From Bilabrum cf. latius (taxonomy: Eukaryota; Bigyra: Bicosoecida; Bigyra; Bicosoecida), in NCBI GenBank assembly GCA_965178125.1, contig OZ237759.1, positions 868,001-932,000 of the forward strand: 64,000 bases of DNA, in the 5' to 3' direction. Positions 44,863-56,270 of the stretch are shown here, piece by piece. The position numbers and the translations under genes are program-made. The notes beneath the pieces were generated by a model. That model saw nothing but the letters and a program-made list of their open reading frames with translations. It had not been told where the DNA came from and ran no database searches. Within the stretch, counting starts at the first letter, position 1. Each line of letters begins with the position of its first letter.

Positions 44863-47188
44863 ATGGCTTCTGCGGCTGCTGGAGGTGCCGCTGGTGGAAA
44901 GAGCGCCATGTCGACGGCGAAAAAGGTGAGGTTGCCGTTTGAGCCGGACAATTATCGCCAGGTGTGCACGTCTGTATGCCATCATACTGTATAGACTAAA
45001 TGCGAGTGACTAAATATAAGCTTCTAAAGTGTTGCAGATGGCAAAGACTTTCGCTAAGTCCAGCGAAACAGTGAAAGTCGTAGTTCGAGTTCGACCGCTG
45101 TTCGGGAAAGAGATAGAAGAGAAGCGACAGGTAGCATGCACGGTTGACGAGGACAGTTGCGAAGTTTCATTGAAAGACCCAAAGGGGGGCGAGCATGATT
45201 TGCCGCGGAAGTTTACGTTCGATGCGTGCTTTCCAGCAACAGTCACGCAACGACGTGTGTACGACAGGACGGCAGCTTCGATTGTGGAGAGCGTCATGGA
45301 GGGCTTTAATGGGACCATATTTGCGTATGGACAGACCGGAGCAGGAAAAACCCATACGATGGAAGGGAAAGCGGATCCCCCAGAGATGCGAGGGCTCATG
45401 CCGAACGCATTCTAGCACATTTTCGAGTGCGTTGCAGCCAACGAAGACGAGGAGAAACAGTTCTTGGTGCGAGCCTCATATTTGGAGATTTACAACGAGG
45501 AAATCAGGGACCTGCTGAGCCGAGACCCGAAGAACCGCCTGGAGCTGAAGGAGAGCGTGGACACCGGAGTGTTCGTGAAGGACCTGACCACAGCTGTCGT
45601 CAAGTCCGCGGCCGAGATCGACGCAGTGCTGCAGAGTGGAAAGAAGAATAGGTCCACAGGCGCAACACTCATGAATGCGACTTCCTCCCGCTCTCACTCT
45701 ATCTTCACTGTGACGATTGAGACATCCAGCAAAGGGGTCGACGGCAAGCAGCACTTTAGGGTGGGCAAGCTCAACATGGTCGATTTGGCCGGGTCCGAGA
45801 GGCAGAGCAAGACCGGGGCCACCGGTTAGAGGCTTAAGGAAGCCACAAAAATCAATTTGTCGCTGTCGGCGCTGGGGAACGTCATCTCGGCGCTGGTGGA
45901 CAGCAAGAGCAAGCACATCCCGTACAGGGACTCGAAGCTCACTCGCCTGCTGCAGGACTCGCTGGGAGGCAACACCAAGACCTGCATGATTGCCAATTGC
46001 GGCCCCGCAGACTATAACTACGATGAGACGCTGTCTACGCTCCGGTACGCGGACCGCGCCAAGCAGATCAAGAACAAGCCGCGCATCAACGAGGACCCAA
46101 AGGACGCCATGCTGCGCGAGTACTAGCAGGAGATCGAGAGACTGCGGGCCATGCTCGAGTAGAAGGCCAAACAGGCCTCCTCTGCGCCGCAGGTGACCAT
46201 CGGTGGCGTGGCCGTGCCTGCCTCGGGGGAGACTGCTGCCGCGAGGGAAGCAGCGCAGCAGGCGCATGCAGCTGCGCAAGCAACCGGCTTGTCGGACGCA
46301 GAGCGCCAGCGGCTGGAGGCTGAGGCCGCGAAGAAACAGAAGGAGCTGGAGACGCGGGCGCGCGAGGAGAAGGAGAAGCTGCTGCAGGACAAGGCCAGGA
46401 CCGAGGAGGAGAGGGCCGCGCTGGCTGCCCAGCTCGAGGCGCAGGAGAAGGCGCAGAGGGAGGCGGCGTAGGCTAAGGCCCAGTTGCAGACCCAGCTGGA
46501 GAGCATGTAGAAGAAGCTGATCAAGGGCAGCGAGATGATGGACCTGGCGGCCAAGCAGCAGGAGGACCTGAGGCGGGCGCAGATGGAGCTACAGGAGCGC
46601 AAGCGGCAAGAGGCCAAGCTGAGCCAGGAGCTGGAGGAGGCCAACATCATGATGGAGGAGTAGTACGCAAACATGGCAGAGGAGGTCGAGGCGAAGCGGG
46701 CCAAGCTCAAGAAGCTCTTCGGGAAGTGGCAGAGCGCCAAGGCCGAGATCAGAGACCTCAAGGAGGAATCGCAGAGGGAGAAAGAAGACATGCTGGCCAC
46801 CATCCGGGAGCTGAACAGGGTCATCAAGCTCAAGCAGGTGCTGCTGGACCACTTCGTGCCTCCCCAGGAGGTCGAGCGGCTTGAGACCAGGGCCCAGTGG
46901 GACGATGAGGCGGAGGAGTGGATGGTCATGGGGCACAAAATCACTGGCAACTCGCTCAGGCCGAGAAGGCCCAACTTGGTGCCGGGTGCGCGCAGAGCGG
47001 AGGCCCAGTTTGCGGCTGCCCGGCGAAGCTTCGACCCATCTGCCAGGTGGAGGGGGGAAGACCCTGTGCAGCTGCAGGCCGAGCCCGCCCTGCGGACGGC
47101 AGCGCCGTACAATCCTAGCATGCGGGAGAGAGTGGCTCTGTTGGGTGATTCTGCCGGTGCCTCCAGTGGAGCGGGGGCAGAGGGTTGA
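44863..47188 (+). CDS. Kinesin-2 motor subunit (KIF3/FLA8/FLA10 type)
   Basis: Exon 1 is 44863-44961 (33 codons) and exon 2 45038-47188; 749 residues ending at TGA, with seven TAG codons. The motor domain has [11 protein letters not shown]-loop GQTGAGKT (131-138), switch [10 protein letters not shown] (246-254), switch II DLAGSER (about 282) and [15 protein letters not shown]. The neck and stalk begin with [19 protein letters not shown], where two TAGs give Gln. A coiled-coil stalk (about 370-600) and a globular tail with [13 protein letters not shown] and MRERVALL follow. TAG at 45827 yields [19 protein letters not shown], a near-universal kinesin position. Kinesin-2 drives anterograde intraflagellar transport as a heterotrimer. 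Length fits KIF3A/B (about 700-750). I cannot tell the A from the B subunit with certainty; the tail looks somewhat closer to KIF3B/FLA8. Confidence 0.95.
44962..45037 (+). other. Spliceosomal intron, 76 nt
   Basis: CCAG/GTGTGC donor, AGTGTTGCAG/ATG acceptor, phase 0, after codon 33 of the kinesin gene. Translation could also start at the ATG right after the acceptor, but the upstream exon is clean coding sequence. Confidence 0.75.
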
Positions 47189-47306
47189 ACGCATGCGACG
47201 TGGTACACAAGTCTACCGTTTCAACTCTGGATCATATCAGTCATTGAGCTCTTGCAACATACGGAGAAAATGCAGATTTAATACCAAATTCATCCATAAG
47301 TACAGC

Positions 47307-47813
47307 TTAATTGGAGTTTGCAGGCTAATGTGTGGGCTCCTTGCTGGTACTGGCCTCCTCTGGGCCAGCGCTGTCCTGGGCCTACGCAGCAGCGGCCCCC
47401 GTGCTAGACCGCGTGCCGAACCACAAAAGGGCAATCAGCATCTCAATGCAGAAGGCCCACACAACAAACATGAAGTTGCTGATTCTTCGAATCGTTACGC
47501 CTCCCCAGCTTTCTGCCTGTGACTCCAACCCTGCAATGCTCGCTTCAACCTGCTCCACGCGAGCCACGAAATCTGAAGTCTCCGAATCTACAAAGTCACA
47601 CGTCTCTTGCATTACTCGACCAGCTGATGACTCAAGCTCTTGATCGATTTCAGACCTCCATGCTTGCTTTGCTCGTTTAAGGTACTCTTGTCGGAGCTGG
47701 GCCGTATCCTCAAGCAAACGACCAGTCGAAACGTTGCTTAGTCGCTGCCTAGATTTCGTGTCTGGATGGGAGTTCCTCCTCTGCAATACGGTAGTCCATT
47801 CCTATCTTAACAT
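47307..47813 (-). CDS. Small coiled-coil membrane protein with a near-C-terminal TM segment
   Basis: 168 residues from ATG 47811-47813 to TAA 47307-47309, with three TAG codons. A mostly helical cytosolic part (QRLSNVSTGRLLEDTAQLRQEY, then EQVEASIAGLESQ) is followed by one hydrophobic segment (ISNFMFVVWAFCIEMLIALLWF) and a tail of about 30 residues. The topology is SNARE- or tail-anchored-like, but no SNARE motif with a central Gln/Arg layer can be assigned. It ends in TAA, one of two such terminators seen. The 3' end faces that of the kinesin gene, 118 bp apart. Confidence 0.6.
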
Positions 47814-47869
47814 GTCCAACTACTGACTTCGCGCGGCATCAGTCTGCTCTGACATGCCACTAAATCAGC

Positions 47870-48100
47870 TTGAAAAGACTTAAATTGGCAAACACTAGGC
47901 TCTTAATTCGGCATCAGGCAGTTTCACGCCACCTGTATATAGATTTTAACCATCCCATTGCATTAAACAATAAAGCACAGCAAGCAATAGAATCACTGTC
48001 GTTTGTTAAGGGTGCAGAAATCGAGCTGGAGGGCGCTGAATATGCTAGTTCCGGTTATACTGCCTCGGCAGCAACACGTCTCTAGACACTCTCCTCTGAG
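47870..48100 (+). CDS. Probable upstream exon of the PARP gene (start not resolved)
   Basis: An open frame with one TAG (48083) ends at GAG/GTATCG and could splice in phase 0 to the exon at 48224. The encoded segment (SRHLYIDFNHPIALNNKAQQAI) is plausible for the N-terminal region of PARP6/8/16-like proteins. No ATG in frame begins it, so at least one further 5' exon or another start is needed. Confidence 0.4.
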
Positions 48101-48223
48101 GTATCGACAACAAATATGTCGGCCTGATCATGTGTGTATATCTAATAGTGATGCATTTTCCAAGGTGATACCTGCATAGAAACCTTCACAGCTGCAACGA
48201 GATCCGGATCAGGAACAGGTCAG
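48101..48223 (+). other. Tentative spliceosomal intron, 123 nt
   Basis: GTATCG donor and CAGGTCAG acceptor, phase 0; other acceptor choices nearby are possible. Confidence 0.4.
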
Positions 48224-50881
48224 GTCGTGGTTCGTCGTTGGCGATACACCTCCACTATGTGGAGTCTAATACCTGGTGGAATAATTAAGCTTGAGGGTGG
48301 ATTTGTGAGATGCCAGCTGCAGCACGCCTATTCTGCATGGTTCTACGCTCGATCCGTTCACGTGAAAGTGTTTAGTTCGCTAGCCAACGCACATTTTCTC
48401 CTCACGCAGCACTTATCGCGGTACTTTAGCGGTCAGTATAAAGAGACTGCCGATAGCCCACAAGTTGCCGTCGTAGAGGTTCGTGCTGCTCGACCAGACG
48501 GTATGACCAGGCTCCACGTTGCAATCGCACTCGAGCGACCAGGTACCTACCGCGTCATGGCAGTTGCAAGAACTCCAAATAATGTGCTATCAGATTTTGT
48601 TTCTAGATGCGGCGATCTCCAAGGTGGCTTCTTGAGCGGTAATCTTCGGCAGCGCTGGCTCGTCGATACCCAACGGGCCTTCGACCGCGCAGAGCGTGCT
48701 GATCAGTTCGCACGAGCAGTTCCAGAGGCAAATTGGCATTGCCACATGATCAAAATCGCTAGATGTGTTTCTCAGGGAGTCATTAGGGCTCGGATTAGGC
48801 CGGGTGCTCTCAGCCTTCGTGCACCGCTTGATGTGCCAAGTGGCAGCGCCGGTGACAGTGTCCAGGGTGCGCCCTCGAGCTCCCAGTCGAAGCTAAGCCT
48901 TCCGCCACACGAGCCTACTGGCCCCGAACAGCTCATTGAGGGTCCTCGAAGCACGCATTGGCGATCCAAGACGCTGTTAGCATCGCTAGAACCAGGCTCG
49001 TGCGCTGCTCGCCATGCATCGCGACGGCTCAGTGCCATCGACGCTGACTGCGCGGTGCTGCGGGCCATCCTTTGGGGATTCGCGGCCCACTCGCATCGTG
49101 CCGCCGTACTGGCAAACCCTTTCCCGAGTCGGTTTGCGGCTGTATCTGCTGCTGGTGGTGGTTCTGCTGCCGCAGCAGGCCCTAGCCCGTCTTCACGCGG
49201 AATGTCGTCGTCTCTGCTGTCGAGCTATGAGCGGCTGTCCCAAGCCGTGTCAGTCGACCCAATTCTTGGCCCCATTGACATTGCCCGGGCTCGCCGCGCA
49301 ACGATGGCAAGCCTTTCATGCTTGCAGTCCTCGGATAACCAGGCCGTCAGCCCGGCAAAAGTGCCAACGGACGCCCAGATCCTGCTTGAGTTTTTAGCCA
49401 TGGACGTGCCAACTGCATGCGGGTGGACCTGGTGCGAGAGCAGTGACGCTTCTAGTGGATTGGCGCGCCCAACCATACCCTTGGCGAGATGCCCGAAGAG
49501 CATTGGCATTTGCCAGCCCACCCGCTTGTCGGACAAACCCATGCTCGATGACTCCTACCACGAGCAAGAGCTGCTCGGGTCAGTGGCAGGTGCACGGCTC
49601 TTGGAGATAGAGGGTCGGCTTCGGCGGGTGTCGCTGGCACGCTGCTTGCAGACGAATGCACTGATCAACGGAGCGCCTCTTGCTCCGTCGTTGGCCGCCA
49701 CAGGGCTGTTGTCCGACTAGGCTGCTGCCGACGTGTTCGGGGGAACTGCCTCTCGTCCAAGCGGGGGTGCATCATGCACGGGGCTGCCACTTGCATCTAA
49801 ATTTCGAGACCCTGGCTGGCAGTCCATCGTGCAGGTGACTTGGCCCGTCCTCGAGGTGCGAGTACACCAGCACAACGAGTGGGCTGCGGCCCACGAGGCA
49901 CTGGCAGCCCGCCAGGGCAGCCTGCTCTTGTTTCACGGCACCTCACTGGAGGCCGCCCACTCTGTTATGCAGAATGGGCTGCGGAGCATGAGCGGGACAG
50001 CGCACGAGAAAACCGGGGCCGTGCACGGGGACGGCATATACCTGGCTGCACGCCCCCTCATTGCGCTACAGTATGCGAGAGGGCCGGGCATAGATACAAT
50101 GGCAAGCATAGAATCAGCATCGACAAGCGATGGCTTGCCTGCGAGGGATTCTACCCGGAAGCGCTGCACTACCTGGGGTCCCCATGCATACAGCAGCACA
50201 GCTGTTGGTGCTGCACTGGGCGGGGCACCACAAGCAGCAAGTGCACCAAGGGAAGGCTCGTCCCATGGGCCGGCCTCTGGGCGTGATTCGCTACTACAGA
50301 GCCGATGGATGCGCTGCGTATTCGCAGTAGAGGTCGTGCCGGGCACCACGTTGGGATCGGGCGCGCCGCTACACCAAGTGGCCGGGGAGTCCTCCGCACA
50401 GACACAGCTGCCAGGCCTCAAGGCGCCAGACAGGTGTGTACTCGGGACATCAGGTGGTGTGTACGTTCTCAAGGAGCCCCGCCGTGCGAGAGTCACGCAT
50501 CTGCTGGTGTTCCACGGCGGCGAGGCGGATGGACCACGGGCCATGACGCACACACAGGTGCGGCAGGTACCGGTAAAATTGCAATTTTACCGGTTCGCGG
50601 CGACTTAGATAGCAAGCCATGCTGAGCACAAGGATTGTAATGTCGCCACAACCACAGTGGACGTGGTTCAACGCACTAGGGTGCCAAGAAAGCAGGGCAA
50701 GCGGGAGCAAAATGGAGCTCGAAGTGGCAAGCCATCAATGGGTGTTGCAGCCTCAAGCAGACAATACACTGTGGGCCAAGGCATAAGTGCCGCTGTGTAG
50801 GATCTCGGTATGGACCCTATCAGTGCTGTGGCTATCACAATTGCTATCCTCGCCCTGGCGTTGGTATGGCTTGGTATTTGA
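48224..50881 (+). CDS. Tail-anchored PARP-family mono-ADP-ribosyltransferase (PARP16/PARP6-8-like)
   Basis: The main exon encodes about 885 residues and ends at TGA 50879-50881, with TAGs at 49718, 50606 and 50798. The catalytic domain (about 49830-50550) has LLLFHGTSLEAAHSVMQNGLRSMS (nicotinamide-contacting His) and GAVHGDGIYLAARPLIALQYARG (second conserved Tyr). The third triad position falls at GGVYVLKEP and is not Glu, so mono-ADP-ribosylation (or inactivity) is expected. After two TAGs the protein ends with a single hydrophobic segment (ISAVAITIAILALALVWLGI) directly at the C-terminus, a tail anchor as in the ER protein PARP16. The N-terminal 500 residues resemble nothing I can name, though the layout recalls PARP6/PARP8. 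A 26-bp palindrome lies at 50569-50594. Confidence 0.82.
50569..50594. repeat. 26-bp perfect palindrome in the PARP coding sequence
   Basis: ACCGGTAAAATTG followed directly by its reverse complement, a perfect inverted repeat with no spacer. It codes for PVKLQFYR. Confidence 0.95.
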
Positions 50882-51433
50882 TACCAAATTAAATGCATTT
50901 CCGCCCACCTGCCACGGCCATAAACTTGCTTATATTGCTATAAGTGTGATTCCTGTGTTTGGTCGTGAAGCACGGCGGGTGAACCTAGAGTGCTACCAAA
51001 GCCAGATCGGTTGGTTCAACGCCGAACTTATTAAAGTCATGATTCAGATTAAGCGGACATCCAGCATGGCCATGCAAACCGCATCCTCGTACGAGTGATC
51101 GCCACCTTTGTGACGGGCATTTGCAATATGATATTTTTAGTAAACAATCAGCACGTCACAATGCTATGCACGGTCGATCAGCACATACGGGCATACACAC
51201 CCCATAGACCAACCGGGGGTTATATACAGTGTGAGATACGGTATCATGACAGAGTTTGGCTTATTGGTTCAGCCGTTTGTGTCGCGGAATCGCTACGCTG
51301 TCCTGATATTGCGTTTGAGATGACCCCGACGTGCTCGTTCAATTTGCTTGCCATCCGTACCGTTGTGCGTAGACAAGCGCTCGTACTGCCGATATATTTC
51401 ATAATGTCTATTGTTTTCCGCAGAGCAAGCACA
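50882..51433. other. Intergenic, 552 bp
   Basis: It holds the 3' flank of the PARP gene and the promoter of Rpn1. A 7-bp inverted repeat (TTGGTAT / ATACCAA, 3-nt loop) spans the PARP stop codon at 50871-50887. AT-rich stretches such as GATATATTTCATAATG occur near 51390-51406. Confidence 0.45.
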
Positions 51434-54400
51434 ATGGCTGATCCCTCGAACTAGTTGCGAAAGCAGCGACAAATGGCTGCCATCGCTGTTGAATCCAAGG
51501 ATGCCGAAGAACGCAAAGAAGACGCAATGCTCCCTAGCGAACGGCCAGATGATTGGAAAGAAGATGAAAACATGGTGAGATCCTCAGGCGACTCCCGTAG
51601 TTATGTTTGTTTTCTATTTTGTTGCGTGACGGCCACGTTCGTGTTCTTGTGGCCACGTCGAAATCGCAGGCAGAGGAAGACCGGCTGCTGAAAGAGCGGC
51701 TTGAGACTGCGCTTGATGTGCTTCTGGATGCGGGCGCATCTATTCCCCTGCGGACTGCTGCGCTTCGCATACTCAGATCGGAGGTCAGGTCCTCCACCTC
51801 AAGCATGACGGCAGTGCCGAAGCCTTTGAAGTACTTGGCCCCATTTTACGAGCGAATTAAGTCCAGCTTCCTATCAATCGATGGCCCTCGACTTGGTGAG
51901 CACAGCTTCGCGCTAGGCAGCGACGAGGACCCCGTAGCGGCAGCAAAGCAGGCAGCTCTGGTCGTTGATGGCGAGGCTTGGGAGCCCGGGTCCTCCAAGG
52001 CCGAATCGGGGGGTCAGGCTGCATCGGGGACAGGTGCCGATGCCTCTAGTGATGAAAAGAAGGGGTCATCCAAGTCTGGCCCCGGCAAGAAGGCGCCCAA
52101 GGGGGCAGCCTCGGTGCAGGAGGCCCTCAAGGAGCCCATTGAGGGCGTCACCGAGACGCAGTTCCGTAGGTCCTTCGCTGACCTGCTGTCCGTCCTGGCC
52201 ATGGTGGGTGGGCGGGAAAACAGAGAGTGTCTGCGGTTCAAGATGCTCGGTCACCCCGCGGACGTGGGTCACTGGGGCCACGAGCACACCCGTGCGCTGG
52301 CCGGGGAGATCGCGCATGAGTACCAGGACAGGCTGCAGAAAGCCGAGCAGCAGATGGAGGACGGGGGGGGTGAAGTACCCTCGGACATCGATGTGTCCAG
52401 CCTGGTGGACGCCAGCGACCTGCTGTCCCTCGCAGCCCGCATCGTGCCGTACAACATGGCGCACAATGCCGAGGCTGAGGCTGTGGACCTGCTCCTCGAG
52501 ACGGGGCGGCTCAAGACCCTGCCCTCTTCCGGTTTCATCGACAAGCGGAACGTTGCTAGGGTGTGTTTGTACCTAGTGCGGTGCGCTGACTATACCGGTG
52601 ACGAGGAGGAGCGCATCGAGATCCTCTCGGTGGCATATGCCCTTTACCTGCAGTAGGCCAGGCACGCAGATGCCATGCGAGTCGCCCTGCGCATGGCCGA
52701 CAAGGGCCGGGTGCTGCGCGCATTCCGGGCGTGCCGGGACAAGGGCGTTCGTCTTCAACTCGGCTTTCTGCTCGGCCAGCACGGCTTCCGTGCCGTCGGC
52801 CACGGCGCGGACGAGGACGAGGACGACGTGGAGGAGCCGGACATCGGTGTCATCGGCGAGGGCGACGATGAGCTGGGCGGCAAGGGCTCTGCGCAAGCCA
52901 GGATGTCTGACCAAGGAGAACCCCCGGCAGCGGTGCCGCTGACCATCTCGCTGAGCAAGACGGAGAGCCTGACCTTCGGTGCAGGCGTGCTGGACGACGA
53001 GCAGGCAGGCGAGCTGGAGGACGACGTGAAGGACGCTATCGGGAACTGCATGCGGCACAAGCACTACCGGGCGCTGGCACAAGAGATGGGCGTCGACGAG
53101 CCAAAGAGCTCGGAGCAGGTGTACAAGACAAAACTTACGGATGAGTCGCGCCTTGCCACCCGAGGCAGGGAGGAACAGGTGCGCCTGGACAGCGCCCGCG
53201 GCAATCTGGCTGCTTCCTACGTGAGCGGGTTCGTGAATCTTTCTCTGGGTAAGGACAAGGTCATCACGCAGAAGGACGAGCACGGGCGCGAGTGGTGGCA
53301 GAGACAGAAGGGCAACGGCATGTCTGCAGCTGCCGCTGGGCACGCGCTGCTGCACCTGTGGGACTACGAGGCCTTGAACGAGGCCGAGCGGTTCACCAAT
53401 GCCACCGATGCAGAGGTGCGAGCTGGAGGCGTGCTGGGCTACGGCATCATCCCTTGCTCCATCGCGAGCGAGGATGACGCCAGCATCGGGATGCTCGATG
53501 AGTACATCGCTGGCGAAGCAGCGGCTGGGAAGAGCCACGCCGAACGATGCGCTGCCCTGCAAGCTCTCGGTCTCGCGTATGCTGGCACCGGCAGGATGGA
53601 TGTCGCAGAGATGCTTATCCCATACGTAGAAGACCTTGGCCCCGACATGAAGAACAAGCTAGATTGCGATCTGGTCTGCAACGCGGCCTTCTCCCTGGGC
53701 ATGGTGATGGCAGGCACCGCTGACGAGGACGCCACCATTGCACTGCAATCCATCCTGGTAGAGCCCCCGGAGCCGCTGCTGGAGCACCCTCTCCGGAGGC
53801 ACCTGGCTGTTGCGCTCGGGTTGGTGTACATGCAGCGAGGAGTAGCGGCCGAGGACGCGCTGGAGATCATGGCTGCCGCTGGAGAGGAGTCCCCGCTCGG
53901 ACGCGAGGCTGCACTGCTTCTCCGAGCCTGTGCATTTGCGGGCACCGGCGATGTCCTCCAGGTGCAGCGCATGCTGCATGCTTGCGCCGAGCACCCCATG
54001 AAGGATCGGCTTGCAGCCGTGGCGAAGATGAAGAAGGAGCGCAAGGAGAACCAGGCCGAGCAACAGGCTAGGCAAGCGCAGCGGGGCGCAAGTTCAGGGG
54101 CTGGTGCCGCTGCAGGGGGTGCCGCCGGTGGCGGGCAGGATGACGACGATGAGGAGATGCAGCGTGAGGAGGAGAAGGCTGCAGACCCAGCGAAGTATGC
54201 ATTCTAGACGGTGGCTGCCCTTTGCCTGGGTGTCATTACGATGGGGGAGGGGCTCGGCACTCAGATGCTTGGACGGGTGGTGGATCACCTGCTTCAGTAC
54301 GGCGATCCTGCGGTCAGGAGGGGCGTCCCTCTTGCTCTCGCCATGGCGTATGCTTCCAATGCGGACTACGGCGTGATCGACACGCTCTCCAAGCTGTCCC

Positions 54401-55119
54401 ATGACGGCGATGCAGGCACGGCACGGAATGCAGTCCTCGCCATGGGCATCATTGGAGCAGGCACCAACAACAGCAGGCTGGCCGGCATGCTGCGGCAATT
54501 GTCTGTCTTCAACAAGCAAGATGGAGAGTCGCTTTTCATCGTCCGGCTGGCGCAGGGGCTGCTGGCCATGGGACAGGGCCTCGTCACCGTGAACCCATTC
54601 CACAGCGACGGCATGCTGCTCAAGACGCCGGCAGCTGGTGCGCTGCTAGCTGTGGCCCTTTGCGGGCTGGATCTGGACCGTACCGTGTTGGCGCAGCACC
54701 ACCTGCAGCTGTTCAACATTGTCCCGGCCATCTCTCCCAGGATGGTGGTGACCCTGGACGCCAGAGATGCCGACGAGATGGTGCGCGTGGATGTGCGTGT
54801 TGGTACTGCGGTGGAGACTGTGGGGCAGGCGGGCCGCCCCAAGACAATCACTGGGTTCCAGACCCACCAGACCCCAGTGCTCCTGGCTGCCAAGGACCGC
54901 GCCGAGATCGCCCCCACAGACCAGTGGGTGCCCCTCACCTCAACGCTGGAAGGTGTGGTGCTGCTGAGGCGGGTAGAGGACGCGTCCATGGATGACGCGG
55001 TGAGGGCAGCTGGCGTGGGTGAAGTGGATGAGGACCAGCGGAAGGCGGTGGAGAACAAGGGTAGCCCCAAGCCGAAGCGGAAGGCTAGTGTGGCTACTGG
55101 TACCGATCCGTACGACTGA
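51434..55119 (+). CDS. RPN1: 26S proteasome regulatory subunit Rpn1 (PSMD2)
   Basis: Exon 1 is 51434-51574 (47 codons) and exon 2 51670-55119; 1,196 residues ending at TGA, with TAGs at 51452, 52654 and 54205. The N-terminal region has EVRSSTSSMTAVPKPLKYLAPFY, then RECLRFKMLG, WGHEHTRALAGEIAHE and IVPYNMAHNAEAEAVDLL, all diagnostic of Rpn1. Proteasome/cyclosome repeats follow, with LGVITMGEGLG, DPAVRRGVPLALAMAYASN, GAGTNNSRLAGMLRQL and PFHSDGMLL. The C-terminus keeps PKTITGFQTHQTPVLLAAKDRAE. Rpn1 is the base scaffold that docks ubiquitin receptors and Ubp6. It is longer than human PSMD2 (908) because of acidic and Ala/Gly insertions (for example around 52800 and 54090). TAG at 54205 joins KYAFQTVAALCLG at the position aligned with the Gln of QGVAVL. 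Confidence 0.96.
51575..51669 (+). other. Spliceosomal intron, 95 nt
   Basis: ATG/GTGAGA donor, AAATCGCAG/GCA acceptor, phase 0, after codon 47 of Rpn1. Splicing joins KEDENM to AEEDRLLKERLE. Confidence 0.88.
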
Positions 55120-55514
55120 GTCTATGTGATGACTTGCTGCTATGCCACATAGATCTAGCCCTACATCCAAATATTATTTTTTTTTATCGCGGGTATCGGT
55201 TGTTAATGGATCAATGCAGCGTTTCACGTGGAACTTACGTAGATGGAGAGAGGGTAGGCCGAGGCCGAAAAAGAATCCGGATCTACGAAGATCTTAAAGT
55301 TAAATAGCCTGAGGCCCGAGAACAGCCCGCGTTTTGCATGCCACTAGGTCCAGAATATCTGGTTAAGGTCATATGCATGGAGAGCTAAGAACAGCAGTAT
55401 GACAAAAGTACAAACATCCACATCAGGATTATGGGCGGCTGCTGCAGACTAAAATCCTTATGTCGACTTGGACAATCAGATTATATCGCATTTCAGATTT
55501 GAATCTCCATTCAT
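55120..55514. other. Subtelomere-proximal non-coding sequence
   Basis: About 395 bp downstream of Rpn1, with a T-rich run at 55177-55185 and no gene. It leads into the 73-bp minisatellite. Confidence 0.5.
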
Positions 55515-55727
55515 GTCCCTATCCATGGCCCTCTCGTCCGATCCACCAAACACCACACTGGCTGGCCCCATCCATAGCCTCTTCCACGTCCCAATCCATG
55601 GCCCTCTCGTCCGATCCACCAAACACCACACTGGCTGGCCCCATCCATAGCCTCTTCCACGTCCCCATCCATGCCCCTCTCGTCCGATCCACCAAACACC
55701 ACACTGGCTGGCCCCATCCATAGCTAC
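55515..55727 (+). repeat. 73-bp minisatellite, about 2.9 copies
   Basis: Consecutive units share the core CTCGTCCGATCCACCAAACA and repeat at exactly 73 bp (for example GCTGGCC at 55561, 55634 and 55707), with rare substitutions. The last copy runs straight into the telomeric array, which is typical of subtelomeric sequence. Confidence 0.92.
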
Positions 55728-56270
55728 GGGTTAGGGTTAGGGTTAGGGTTAGGGTTAGGGTTAGGGTTAGGGTTAGGGTTAGGGTTAGGGTTAGGGTTAG
55801 GGTTAGGGTTAGGGTTAGGGTTAGGGTTAGGGTTAGGGTTAGGGTTAGGGTTAGGGTTAGGGTTAGGGTTAGGGTTAGGGTTAGGGTTAGGGTTAGGGTT
55901 AGGGTTAGGGTTAGGGTTAGGGTTAGGGTTAGGGTTAGGGTTAGGGTTAGGGTTAGGGTTAGGGTTAGGGTTAGGGTTAGGGTTAGGGTTAGGGTTAGGG
56001 TTAGGGTTAGGGTTAGGGTTAGGGTTAGGGTTAGGGTTAGGGTTAGGGTTAGGGTTAGGGTTAGGGTTAGGGTTAGGGTTAGGGTTAGGGTTAGGGTTAG
56101 GGTTAGGGTTAGGGTTAGGGTTAGGGTTAGGGTTAGGGTTAGGGTTAGGGTTAGGGTTAGGGTTAGGGTTAGGGTTAGGGTTAGGGTTAGGGTTAGGGTT
56201 AGGGTTAGGGTTAGGGTTAGGGTTAGGGTTAGGGTTAGGGTTAGGGTTAGGGTTAGGGTTAGGGTTAGGG
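55728..56270 (+). repeat. (TTAGGG)n telomeric array, about 90 units
   Basis: 543 bp of apparently perfect TTAGGG repeats, with the G-rich strand reading 5' to 3' rightwards. That is the orientation expected for the right-hand end of the chromosome arm carrying Rpn1. It is followed by non-telomeric sequence, so it is either an interstitial telomere or a join between two contigs. Confidence 0.98.
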
